Shown piece by piece: positions 1 through 8,158 of a DNA stretch of 21,864 bases (its first letter is position 1; the number at the start of each line of letters is the position of its first letter). This stretch comes from Chara braunii. Lineage: Eukaryota; Streptophyta; Charophyceae; Charales; Characeae. Both the position numbers and the translations under genes were made by a program. The DNA is taken from contig BFEA01000097.1 of assembly GCA_003427395.1 (NCBI GenBank), positions 2,222,693 through 2,244,556 on the forward strand, written 5' to 3'. The notes under the pieces were generated by a model. That model saw only the letters and a program-made list of their open reading frames with translations, was not told the DNA's origin and did no database searches.

Positions 1-72
<72 letters not shown>
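1..72. repeat. (AG)n dinucleotide microsatellite
   Basis: An uninterrupted AG run opens the window and is cut by the window edge, so its full length is unknown. Long pure purine dinucleotide tracts like this are typical of eukaryotic intergenic DNA. Confidence 0.98.
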
Positions 73-75
<3 letters not shown>

Positions 76-448
76 ATGTTCAATAGGATGGTAGGCTTGA
101 TTAAAATGGAGGAATGAAATGATAATTGGTCTGACTAGTGCTTAATTGTTGAGGCAGAGGAAATTGATAGAAGAATGAGATACAGAGATTGGTGAAAGTG
201 AGTGAAGAGGATTAATATCATGTGGAAAAGATGTATCTAGAAGGAAGTGAGACATGTGCGTGCATGATTGACAAAGAGGGGAAACAGCTCTTCATTCCTG
301 GACGATTTCCTCACTTACCACCCTTGTTGTACATCATTAGACATCTGAGATCTGACTTGATCATCCTGGGACTGTGGTGGGGGTTTGCGTGAGGACGCAC
401 TTGGACGTTATTCGGTTATATTCTCTGTCCTATTTCTGCTCCACCTAT

Positions 449-770
449 GCTAGAACTTTTGGAGATTAGCTAGAGAGTTCTTGACATGGTTTGCGACCAT
501 CAATCAATGTAGGGAGAAGGGATGTATGTGGCTACAGGCATCATACGAGTGTATGGCCAGCATGTTGTGGTCGTATAGACTACCATGTGGGATGCCCCGT
601 CGGGGGAAGCCTGTTTTGTGCATTTTCATCTAATTGCATTCCTGCACCTCTCCCCTGCTTGAATTCCATCAGTGAAGCTAGAACTCTTAGGTCAGGTAGA
701 GAATTGTAGACATGGTTTTCTACCATTGTATGCGGCAGGCATATGAATCCACGACCTTCGTGTATCATCT
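449..770 (+). repeat. Two diverged direct repeats about 228 bp apart
   Basis: GCTAGAACT begins at 449 and again at 677. Each is followed, after a similar stretch, by GACATGGTTT and ACCAT (485-501 and 710-726), then by a loosely similar segment with GTATG and CAGGCAT. The two copies have many substitutions, so this is an old duplication or two old copies of one repeat family. It could also be partly chance similarity. Confidence 0.45.
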
Positions 771-1785
771 CCCAAAAAAACTCTCTCTTAGTGGAGACCA
801 CCCTTTGCACCAAACACCTTCTCTCGCTGGTTCTATGTTTATGCTAACAAAGGATGAACGTGACCTTGATTTTGATCAGGTTCATGCTTTTTGAGGCCTG
901 ACTCTTTTCCCCAGAGCTGAAGGCTGTGGAGTGCTGGGGTTGCACCTCGAGCACTACAATCCTTGCTATAGAGTTTGAGGCTATCAGTACAAAAGGGACA
1001 TACAAATTCTTGTAGCGATGGTGAAGCTAAGAAATAGTGGTTTAGGGCTAAGGGTGTGCCCATAATGGGATGCGCAATGCGCATCCATTCACAGTCAAAG
1101 TTTTGAGTCTGCAATCTCTGCAGGTCAGTTTAACTTGAGCAGACTCAAGAGTTGTCCTGCTTGCGGCAAGAAAGGAAACTGTGTTTTTTCAGAACTTTTC
1201 TCCGGAATATTTCTGGGGTTTCAGTGACACCATCCTTCCAACAGCCAATGGAACATTGGAATATTCTCCCCTCCACCCCAACTTCTGCGATCCCAATCAG
1301 AGGGTTCTACCTCCTGCATGTTTGGAGCCAAAGATGATTACGAGTGTGTCTGCAGTCATTTTTTCCACGATTCATTTTTTTCCACGATTGGGCCCCACTG
1401 TATAATGACGACAAGCACAAATATAAATGTGCTGGATAACGTCCTGTCCTCCCCCCCTAAGGTGGGCCCCTTCCTTAAAGCCATGGCAATCTTGCATTCT
1501 GGGGGGGAAAGGCAGAAGATTGGGGGACTGATTCAGTCTGAAAGAAACCAAGTACTCTCTTACCATGGACTGGGTGGTATGGCGACTGGAGTTGCGGATG
1601 TATGGGCGTCTGTTAGATGCAGTCTAGTGGGATTCGTCCCGACTCAATGTATGAGCTGGTGTGATGGTGTCCAAGGAATGTAGGCATTATGCTAGTATGA
1701 CGGCATTTGGAAGAGAAAAGAGTATACAGTGGCAGATTCGCAGTCGCATCGTGCATGATGGAAACACCTCATGGTATTTGGCTGT

Positions 1786-1845
1786 GAATCCCACTCCAAC
1801 AAGTGTACAAGATGGGAGCGAATCGCACTCCAGCAAGTGTAAAGA
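1786..1845 (+). repeat. 34-bp imperfect tandem duplication
   Basis: GAATCCCACTCCAACAAGTG (from 1786) is followed 34 bases later by GAATCGCACTCCAGCAAGTG (from 1820). It is a small local duplication with a few substitutions and no evident function. Confidence 0.7.
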
Positions 1846-2317
1846 AGACAGGAGACCAGCATTTCATTGTTGGGCTGTCCATGATCAGCGCATTGGATGA
1901 TGGCATGTGATTTCATTTCTGCACTGTTCTGCCAGCTGTGGCACGATCATCAAAACTGTTGCTGATATTTTAGCAGTGGACATGTCTTGCAATTCTGTCT
2001 GGCCCTTCACAGACAAGACATTATGTTTGTGGATATGGATGACTTATCCATGGTTAGGTATTAGTGGGCGTGCTCTTGAAGTGAAGAGAACGTCGCTAAT
2101 GCCAATAGGATGAGAAACGAGTACAAATCTCTGCACAGAGGATGCACTAAGAGGTGATGTCTACAGGGTTGATCTTCTAAGATATGATCAACTGTGGCCC
2201 TTTGCAAAACTGGCATGTCTAAACATCCGGATATGATGTAGATTTCTCCTGGCCTCTCTGAACTGCCAGCCTTTTACTCTGATCCGGGGTGTGTGTTCTG
2301 GTTCCCAAGAGGTCAGC

Positions 2318-2437
2318 GGATTGGTTTGGCCTGCCAGCCCACCAAAGCCGCTATTTACGGTTGTGCAATGGGTCCGTGGATTGTTTTGGCATGCCAGCCC
2401 ACCAAAGCTGCTGTTTGCTGTTGTACGGAGCCAGGCT
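2318..2437 (+). repeat. 60-bp tandem repeat, two copies
   Basis: Two consecutive 60-base units begin with GGATTG at 2318 and 2378. Both contain the conserved run GCCAGCCCACCAAAGC. They differ by scattered substitutions. On the minus strand both units stay open and encode a repeated phrase rich in Gly, Leu and Ala, but I see no known domain. Confidence 0.85.
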
Positions 2438-2503
2438 TGACCCTGCCCTTTTTTCCTTTTTCTGGTTCCAAAGAAAAACAGGTCCGTGTGCACCTGGCTC
2501 CGT
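2424..2503. repeat. Inverted repeat with 12-bp perfect arms
   Basis: TACGGAGCCAGG (from about 2424) is exactly complementary to CCTGGCTCCGTA ending at about 2503, with roughly 55 bases between the arms. The right arm lies inside the short dispersed repeat described separately, so the inverted repeat may mark two opposed copies of one sequence. CTGGTTCC also recurs at about 2299, 2462 and 2527. Confidence 0.75.
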
Positions 2504-2539
2504 ACCTATTCTGGGGAGCAACAGTCTGGTTCCTATTCC
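2468..2539 (-). repeat. Short dispersed retro-repeat, copy A
   Basis: About 35 bases here (CCTATTCTGGGGAGCAACAG onwards) match 19436-19470 with one mismatch. The similarity extends weakly to a GGAGCC/TAGG and CCTGTTT stretch when both are read on the minus strand. The copy near 19.4 kb has a poly-A tail and a perfect target-site duplication, so this family moves by retrotransposition. I do not recognise the parent RNA, and I see no clear RNA polymerase III A/B boxes. Confidence 0.65.
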
Positions 2540-2678
2540 ACTGGCAAGTCAGAACGATAAATGACATACCCACTCCTGACCCTTCGCCGTGTTACAGCCC
2601 GGTGACCCCTGACAAGGCAGGATCTTTTCTTAGCTGTGCCAGGCACAACAGTCTCAGCAGAGTCTGCAATGCCTTTCC

Positions 2679-2696
2679 TTTTTTTTTTTTTTTTTT
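2679..2696. repeat. Poly-T run
   Basis: A homopolymer T tract of 18 bases lies just before the foldback element. It could be the A-tail of a minus-strand retro-insertion, but I found no matching flanking duplication. Confidence 0.9.
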
Positions 2697-2700
2697 GCTT

Positions 2701-2872
2701 CTTTTTTAAAAGGACCACTACTTCGACATTTCGGTGGCAGGCATCGAAATTCAAATTTAGAGGCCGGGAACCGCCGCTGAAAAATATCAGCGGCTGCCCA
2801 GTGCTGAATTTTTCGGAGGAGGTTACTTTTGTGGGTTGGCGTCCAGTGAGAAAGGTAGTGGTAGTTTAAAAA
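2701..2872. mobile_element. Foldback MITE-like element
   Basis: The left end (CTTTTTTAAAAGGACCACTA) resembles the reverse complement of the right end near 2848-2872 (AAAGGTAGTGGTAGTTTAAA), giving diverged terminal inverted repeats. Inside, CCGCTGA and TCAGCGG form a 7-bp stem around 2774-2793. CGAAATTCA and TGAATTTTTCG pair further out, so the whole segment can fold back. The end motif recurs at 18.7, 19.6, 19.8 and 20.0 kb. There is no coding capacity, which fits a non-autonomous DNA element. An alternative is that the TTTAAA-containing end is the A-rich 3' end of a retroelement. The right end abuts the tail of the SINE that follows. Confidence 0.5.
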
Positions 2873-3012
2873 GGGCGATGGCCTTGAGATATCATCATTG
2901 AGTTAACCATCCCCGGGTAAATTTAGAATGATTTTCAGTCATCAGATTCCATCGGAATTCAAACTCAGGTCCACATTTTAACAGTTTGCAGGTGTACGAA
3001 CTGAGCTATGCC
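2868..3012 (-). mobile_element. tRNA-derived SINE, copy 1
   Basis: Read on the minus strand this begins GGCATAGCTCAGTTCGTAC. That carries an RNA polymerase III A box (TAGCTCAGTTCG, plus coordinates 2997-3008), followed about 30 bases later by a B-box-like GAGTTTGAATTCC (2954-2966). A non-tRNA body then runs to a conserved 3' end, TATCTCAAGGCCATCGCC plus T/A-rich sequence. A second copy at 21087-21231 shares the head, body landmarks and tail, which identifies it as a SINE rather than a tRNA gene. The B box here has a T where the canonical C is expected, so it is probably inactive. I found no clear target-site duplication. Confidence 0.8.
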
Positions 3013-4204
3013 AGTTGGTGCTGCAAATGTAGTGCCCGTTGAAGCGTTAGGTACAGCTGGAAACCCATTTGATTGGCATTTGCTTCATGCCAAAGGCTCC
3101 TCATTTTTCTGTGATTGGCCCAGGAGTCTCTCACAGGCTTTTGATATCAGTCAGTACGGTGGCATACTTATGGCTGGCTGGTCAAACTGCAGGTTATTCC
3201 TTGTCGAATGATCCAGAATGGCCAGGAATAGACGTAAGGCCCATTGCCATCCATCTGTGAAGGGAGCCACATACCAATCTAACATCAAACTTATTATAGC
3301 ACAGGGGTGCAAGTCGCGTTAGCAATCGTTCTGTCTTCAATACTAGTGATCTGACACTTCTTTCAGACAGCACTAGAAATGCTGCTCACTCCCATTGTGT
3401 CCTATCCTGAAGAAGATTAGTGCCTGGCAATAGCTTTTTTATTTAAAAAAAAAAGATGGTTGACTGTTGAAAATGGGGCTGTGTGGGATCCTTTTGTCTT
3501 CCAATTTCCCCCCTTTTGGGGAAAGCACTAGAAAATGCTGTTTGTTATCTTGAGATCTGGGTTACCAACGGGGCTGCTTGTGTCACCTTGGTTTCCCTAG
3601 CGGCCCAACCGGGTAATAGCCAGGGAAGGTCCCTGCTAAGAAAAAACTATGTTGTGCACCCGGAAAAAAACTATGGCAACCTACCTTGGAAAAAAACTAT
3701 GCAAGGTAAAAAACTATGTTGTGCAAAAACTGGACAACTTTTGCCTCAGGGTCATATCGAAATTCTTTGCCAAATCAAAGGTACGAAATAAAATTTGAAA
3801 TATTTTAGAACTTTTTTTTTCTTTTGTTTACCTGGGTGGTCAAGTGGTCCCAGGCTACTCTGGTAACCTAGTTTGAGATTGCCAGGCAATAATTTCAGCT
3901 TAGGTTGGTGTATTGATGAAGTTGGGGCTATCAGGCCTCGCCTGGCCGACCTTTCTTGGAATCCTGTCCACGGACAAGGAAGAGCGGGATGGAGGGGGCA
4001 CTTCTGGTTAGACCAGTGTATGATCTCAGTCATTGGTTATCAGGTCATGGTGTGTGGACCATAAGCCCTTCGTCGTCCATCGTAGGTCTGTTGGACCTCA
4101 TCCAAGCCATCCTCCAGAAAATGCTGACCAGGAGCCAGCACCACAAGCGAGAACATTTGGCCGAAAGGTGTCTCAGGGTCTGGTGCTGATATATATATAC
4201 ATAT
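3013..4204. other. Gene-poor stretch
   Basis: No frame longer than about 100 codons, and none with a recognisable domain. The visible structure is the repeated AAAAAACTATG motif at about 3643-3726 and an A run near 3447. A frame near 4033-4190 encodes a His/Pro-rich stretch that I could not assign. Confidence 0.5.
3643..3726 (+). repeat. Degenerate AAAAAACTATG short tandem array
   Basis: Four occurrences of (G/T)AAAAAACTATG spaced roughly 17-26 bases apart. Two of them are extended to CTATGTTGTGCA. This is probably a local slippage or duplication product. Confidence 0.75.
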
Positions 4205-4302
4205 ATTGTCCTCTTCTCTTTCTCTGCCTACGGTTTACCGGGCAGTTCTATTTGTGACGATATATATATACACATATATATATCGTCACAAACAGAACTG
4301 CC
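4205..4302. repeat. Hairpin-bearing terminal repeat, left copy
   Basis: TTGTCCTCTTCTC...TCTCTGCCTACGGTTTACCGGGCAG at 4205-4246 matches the sequence that forms both arms of the hairpin at 8752-8925. From 4241 the sequence itself folds: GGCAGTTCTATTTGTGACGA pairs with TCGTCACAAACAGAACTGCC (4283-4302), with one mismatch, around a TA-rich loop. The hairpin precedes the reverse-transcriptase remains and its relative follows the RING frame, so the two may be the terminal repeats of one element. Penelope-like elements often have pseudo-LTRs, sometimes inverted. Confidence 0.6.
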
Positions 4303-4308
4303 TATATA

Positions 4309-4512
4309 CATATATATAAAGTAGCGCTGGAATGGCGAAATTGTCGATGTGCTTCAGGCACTGGCAATTGGACTTGATGAGTACATTGCCAATTGCAAAA
4401 GGTTAGCCCCCAATCCACATATATATAAAGTAGCACCTTAATGGGGAACCTGCTAATGTGCCCCAGGCACTGACAATTGGACTTGACGAGTACATCGCCA
4501 GTTACGAAGGGT
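4309..4512 (+). repeat. 109-bp imperfect tandem duplication
   Basis: CATATATATAAAGTAGC begins at 4309 and again at 4418. Both copies go on to a CAGGCACTG(G/A)CAATTGGACT stretch and GAGTACAT(T/C)GCCA. The second copy runs into the frame that contains the reverse-transcriptase N-terminal motifs, so the duplicated part is probably the coding or leader region of the element. Confidence 0.8.
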
Positions 4513-5539
4513 TATTGGTCGGGCATTCTCAATCTTATTGTTTCTCATCTCTTTCTTGGAAGTTGAACAATTGGTGTTCTGCAATCCTTGCGCATTGTCA
4601 ATGCAATGCAGCCTCGTTCTCCAATCATGTGAGCCGGCCACGTTCACTTCACTGTGCACATGCCTCCTTGCGCCATCTCCAACGACGCTTCGCCATTGTC
4701 CTTGTGGACAAAACGTTGCACAATTTGGCTTGTTACTGCAAGAATCGGTATCCGTTTCATCTCCCCACCCATTTGAACAGTCCCATGTATACTCATCCTC
4801 ATGAATCAGTTGCTGATGTCCTTGATCGCCATACAATATGGAATCACCATCGGGGCTACACCCACACTCATACTACCTTACCTTAACTACGTGCTCACAT
4901 TGTTGAGAAACAATGCGTTGTCTGCCTCTCCTCGCATTGTTGATTTTACCACAATGTACACCAACCTTCCTGATGAACGCATTCTGAATAACGTGGCAAA
5001 AGGCTAAGAGCTGTTGATGAAGCCCATGCTTATGTCCTGCGGCATACTCGCACACATTAAGTTGTTGATGAAGCCCATACTCATGCCCTTCGGCATACTC
5101 GCACGCATTTGAGTATCAGTGCCCTGAACATTTGAGGATCTCATGGCCAATGGACAACCGATTCAAGCCCGGACACCCTTTCCGTTTCTTTCGCCAACAT
5201 CTTCGTTTTGTTGTACAAAACACTTTTCTGCACACTAGAAATGACACACTACGGAAGCAAATTATCGGTATTCCAATGGGAACAAATGCTGGTCCAAAAT
5301 TTTCTAACCTGACATTGTATTGGGATGAAGCAGAAACCGCTCAGCAATACGTCTTCACTTATCACCTCATTGATGATGTGCTTTCATGGGGACAATTACC
5401 TCCTCCTCCCGAGCACTATGAGCTTGAGTGGAAGGAAACTACGATGACAAATTGCTCGTGTACCTTTTCAGGTATGCATCTACGGGTCGAATCTGATGGC
5501 TTGCTTCGCATGAGCGTGTTTGATAAAGCGGCTGCTTGA
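4458..5539 (+). pseudogene. Penelope-like reverse transcriptase, frame-broken
   Basis: The reverse transcriptase is spread over three frames. Frame 4458-4886 carries VLVDKTLHNLACYCKNRY (residues 81-98), resembling the DK..N...CK..Y block that opens the domain in many Penelope-like elements. Frame 4801-5007 carries VDFTTMYTNLPD (residues 47-58), motif A with the first catalytic Asp. Frame 5132-5539 carries GIPMGTNAGPKFSNL (residues 46-60) and HLIDDVLSW (residues 78-86) with the catalytic Asp pair, then a degraded form of the usual LYDKR-type block (VFDKAAA). A 51-bp duplication (5013-5113) and in-frame stops lie between motif A and the GIPMG block. No GIY-YIG endonuclease is visible. The frame changes could be introns, but stops inside the conserved parts argue for decay. 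Family knowledge supports the RT call. The assignment to Penelope-like rather than another non-LTR type rests on motif wording. Confidence 0.8.
5013..5113 (+). repeat. 51-bp tandem duplication inside the RT pseudogene
   Basis: GTTGATGAAGCCCAT starts at 5013 and 5064. Both copies end with CGGCATACTCGCAC(A/G)CATT. The unit is 17 codons long, so the duplication alone would keep frame. The first copy ends in TAA in the frame that reads VDEAH, so the region is broken anyway. Confidence 0.9.
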
Positions 5540-5739
5540 GATTTTGGCATGACTTTCGAACTGTGGTAACAACACTTACTCGTCGCATGCTTTCTCGTGG
5601 GCATTCCCCACCAACCCTTGGTAAGGGGTGGACCTGCTACATGCACTCCCACCAACGTCGCTATCCTATGCATGTGATGCGTCTCTCTCAGTGGTTTCAA
5701 CACATACTGTGATGGTCCCTGCATCGTCCACTTTCTTCT

Positions 5740-6135
5740 TTGTCTCCACGCCGCTCTTGTCCTTATCCTGCTTGCTCATCTGCTGCTACTGCAGTTTCCA
5801 CTGCTGCAGTTGCCAATATTGCAGTTTCCACTGGTGCGGTGTCCACTACTGCAGTTTCTACTACTGCAGTTTCCACCACTGCAGTTTCTACAACTCCGGT
5901 TTTCACTCCAGCAGTTGCTGCTGCGGTATTTTCCACTGCTGCAGTAGTTTCTGCTGCTGCAGTTTCCACCGCTGTGGTGTCCACTATTGGGGTTTCCACT
6001 GCTGCGGTTTCCAATGCTGCAATTTCCATCGCTAGAGTTTCTACAGCTCCACAGTTTTTGCTACTGCAGTTTCCATTGCTGCAGTTCCTACCACAGCTTC
6101 CTCTGCTGCAGTCTTCAGTACAACAGTTTCTATAG
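5740..6135 (+). repeat. 15-bp coding minisatellite (Ala-Val-Ser-Thr rich)
   Basis: From 5791 a unit close to GCAGTTTCCACTGCT repeats at a 15-base period about seventeen times before becoming irregular near 6050. In frame 1 it encodes five-residue units A-V-S-T-x, giving a 131-residue open frame. The opposite strand is also open over the same stretch (A-V-V/A-E-T units), as expected for a period divisible by three. It lies between the RT remains and the protease/RING frames. It could be a linker of a larger element protein or a simple minisatellite that happens to be open. I see no signal peptide or membrane segment. Confidence 0.75.
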
Positions 6136-6874
6136 CTGGAATTCCTGTACTACATTTTTTGCTGCTACAGCTTCCTCTGCTAAAGCTCCATTACAAAGAA
6201 CATCACAGTCTCTCCGACACTCACATCCTTTGTTTCAAAATATTGCGATCCCCCCCTCTTTTCATCTATTTCTGTGTTTGGTCGCAGACAACTGCATTCC
6301 TCCTTATTACCACCCATCTCCACGGTGTCGCTTTCAAACAGACTCTCTAGCTGCATTCATCGTCTGTTTACAACACCACTACGCCTCTCATTGTGTATCA
6401 TCGATGACATGAGCGGCATCATCATTTGTGCAGGGATCAGCAGCCTGTTTCTTTGTCTGCCCCAATTCTCTTTGTGCCTGCTCCACAGGTTGTTGCAGTT
6501 CCTTTGTTCCAAATGGCAATATCTGCTCCTATGCCTGCAGACAGTCACAACACCATGTTTTATGCCCTTCAGCATTATATATTCACGACTCACGTGTACA
6601 ACAGGATGTGGTCCCTGCCCGGAATAGACTCCCAATTCCAGGGCCAGTCTCCACTCAGGATGCGCCCCCAAACGCTGAGGGATTTGAACATGATCTTTGC
6701 CCAGATTGCAGTTAACCCCACAAGGCGTAGACCACATGGGGGATCTGCAAATGGCTGACCAAGCATCATTTGGATGAGCCACAAATTTGTGCCTCACCAT
6801 GCACAGACCACATGGGCAATCTGCAAATGACTGGTCAACAAACAACCCAAGACATTTTGGGCTTGTAACACCAT
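6136..6874 (+). other. Possible coding linker upstream of the protease, unrecognised
   Basis: Two overlapping plus-strand frames (6426-6758 and 6428-6715) and a 183-codon minus-strand frame cover this region. None carries a domain I recognise. The 6428 frame is in phase with the protease frame that starts at 6875 but is separated from it by stops at 6713 and beyond. It may be a decayed part of the same element. Confidence 0.35.
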
Positions 6875-6899
6875 TTGGGTGATCTGCAAATTGTTGGCC
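6730..6899 (+). repeat. Three-copy repeat at the start of the protease frame
   Basis: A roughly 31-base unit, GACCACATGGG..ATCTGCAAATG.CTGG.C, occurs at 6730, 6806 and 6869, spaced 76 and 63 bases apart. In the protease phase it encodes variants of MGDLQ/GNLQM followed by Q-rich sequence. Two of the three copies end in stops. The protease's first methionine lies in the third copy, so the true N-terminus is uncertain. Confidence 0.75.
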
Positions 6900-7594
6900 A
6901 GCATCCAAAACCCCAGCCTGAGATCCTCACCAATCTTTGTGGTCTGACTGCAACTAATATCTGTCTTCACATTCTCCACCGCCCGTTCTATGCACCATCA
7001 GTCTTCCTTGCAATCGCCCTTCAGCTTGATGCTGATCTTCCCCAACTACAGCCAGAGGATTGTAATTATACCAGCGAAGGAGGCTTTACCATTGTTGTCC
7101 TACAAGTAGCAATGAGGGACCGTCAACTTGAACTACACAATGCTCGAGCAGGTGAGTGGTTTAATCCTCCATCCCACATCTCTGCCTGCATTGTGCACGG
7201 GCCTAGCCATTACATGGCCATTGTACATGCCTCTGGCCACTGGGAGCTGTTGGACAACGGCACCATGGTCCATGCCATGACTGATGTCACTGATTTCTTA
7301 CAAAATGATGCTGTTTTCTTGCCACAACAAACCGTCCGCTATCTCTTTTATGTTGAAGATCATTCCTCTGGCCCCGTGCTGCAGCAACACAATGTACCAA
7401 CACTCTGCGACCTTCTCCTTTGCACAGCCACAAACACTGTTACACTCGGCTGTAGCCGCCATCGTCTCTGTCACTATCACCACAATGACATGGTTTCTGC
7501 ATCCATGTGTGCAGGGGACTGTCCCTCCGTTCCTGACTGCAGGGACCCTCCGCATCCGGACACTATGTCCATTTTGCCATGGGCGCTATACTGA
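6875..7594 (+). CDS. Josephin-like cysteine protease (deubiquitinase-type) frame
   Basis: A 239-codon frame whose residues 20-162 follow the layout of the Josephin domain of ataxin-3 (peptidase family C86). NLCGLTATNICLHIL (residues 20-34) corresponds to the catalytic-Cys segment, with Cys22 in the nucleophile position. A helix-like stretch ending ALQLDADL (48-55) matches the region before the central loop. GGFTIVVLQVAMRDRQLELHN (69-89) matches the block in which the domain reads SIQV...L. SHYMAIV (111-117) supplies His112, and WELLDNG (123-129) supplies Asp127/Asn128. The His-to-acid spacing of 15 equals that in ataxin-3. Josephin proteins cleave ubiquitin chains, so a role against ubiquitin conjugates is inferred. 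The tail after about residue 165 is not conserved and probably belongs to the RING frame in another phase. It lies downstream of RT remains and a Ser/Thr-rich repeat. Other papain-like folds (OTU, MINDY) are possible but fit less well by eye. Confidence 0.6.
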   Translation: MGDLQIVGQHPKPQPEILTNLCGLTATNICLHILHRPFYAPSVFLAIALQLDADLPQLQPEDCNYTSEGGFTIVVLQVAMRDRQLELHNARAGEWFNPPSHISACIVHGPSHYMAIVHASGHWELLDNGTMVHAMTDVTDFLQNDAVFLPQQTVRYLFYVEDHSSGPVLQQHNVPTLCDLLLCTATNTVTLGCSRHRLCHYHHNDMVSASMCAGDCPSVPDCRDPPHPDTMSILPWALY

Positions 7595-7802
7595 ATGCAT
7601 GGTCTTTTGTGGTGACCATTCTTCGTTCGTTTTGGCCTGCAATCGACATGCCATTTGTCGGGGGTGTATGGTGGGCATGCTCAATGCCAGCCGTGGTGGC
7701 AATGGTTGCACTGAGAATTCTCAGCTAGGTCTTCCATGTGTTCATCCACCTCATCCTTACAATGTATGTCCTCTCTGTCGTCAAGGACAGAGTCATTGTT
7801 GA
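7284..7802 (+). CDS. RING-finger frame, C-terminal to the protease
   Basis: A 172-codon frame ending at TGA 7800-7802. Its last 80 or so residues form a RING-type zinc site: CPFC (from 7566), then ACNRHAICRGC (a Cys, His, Cys, Cys set spaced C-x2-H-x2-C-x2-C), then CPLCR just before the end. This fits the C3HC4 consensus C-x2-C ... C-x(1-3)-H-x2-C-x2-C ... C-x2-C. RING fingers recruit E2 enzymes in ubiquitin ligases, and that role is inferred here. The frame overlaps the protease frame in a different phase. A frameshift, a short intron or decay must therefore separate the two domains if they once formed one protein. The region before residue 90 is probably not translated in this phase. Confidence 0.65.
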   Translation: MSLISYKMMLFSCHNKPSAISFMLKIIPLAPCCSNTMYQHSATFSFAQPQTLLHSAVAAIVSVTITTMTWFLHPCVQGTVPPFLTAGTLRIRTLCPFCHGRYTECMVFCGDHSSFVLACNRHAICRGCMVGMLNASRGGNGCTENSQLGLPCVHPPHPYNVCPLCRQGQSHC

Positions 7803-7857
7803 GCCTTCTCTTATTCTTTTTTGCCTTCATCTTCACTCCACACTCCATACTTTCCCT

Positions 7858-8158
7858 TACTTTCCCTTTAATCTTCTTTGTTTGTCTGCTCTCCATGTCT
7901 CCTCCCTGTGTTTATCCCCCCCCTTTCACTCTGCCTCTTTCTCACAGTGTACAAGTGGGCCGTTATGGTACATGGGGATGGGGGCAGTTTGCGCTCAACT
8001 TCATCAACATGGCAAGCCTTGTACATGAGAGGCACGGTGAAGGGGGAGTTAAAAGAAGAATGAGAAAAATGTATGGTTTCAGTGTGCCCTTCATGTTTGT
8101 CTTGTTTTTTAGTTTTTCATTTTTGCCGTTTGTTTTGCAAAGTGCGCTCTTTTAGTTT
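7858..8158 (+). repeat. Dispersed repeat downstream of the RING frame, copy 1
   Basis: This roughly 300-base segment, starting 55 bases after the RING stop codon, matches 17574-17880 along its length with scattered substitutions and small indels. Shared landmarks are TTACTTTCCCTTT at the start, a polypyrimidine tract ending in CTCACAG, GAAGGGGGAGTTAAAA, GGTTTCAGTGTGCCCTTC and GTGCGCTCTTTTAGTT at the end. It is most simply the 3' region of the element carrying the protease and RING frames. The pyrimidine tract plus CACAG resembles a 3' splice site, but no partner donor is evident. Confidence 0.85.

Larger units (their letters stand above)
73..2317. other. Gene-poor stretch, no recognisable gene
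   Basis: Both strands hold only short open frames (up to about 120 codons) with no recognisable domain or supporting composition. The only structure I see is a pair of diverged direct repeats near 449-770, a small 34-bp tandem duplication near 1786-1845, and a doubled TTTTTTCCACGATT motif near 1358-1390. I found no RNA gene. Exons of an intron-rich gene could be hidden here and would not be visible by eye. Confidence 0.5.

Noticed and set aside
4033-4192. His/Pro-rich frame (KPFVVHRRSVGPHPSHPP) that faintly recalls the end of a gypsy-type integrase
   Set aside because: The upstream sequence has stops in this frame and no HHCC, DDE or chromodomain motif, so the resemblance is too weak.
6357-6908. 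183-codon minus-strand frame
   Set aside because: It runs antisense to the region just upstream of the protease, has no recognisable domain, and its repeated phrases derive from the 31-base direct repeats at 6730-6899.
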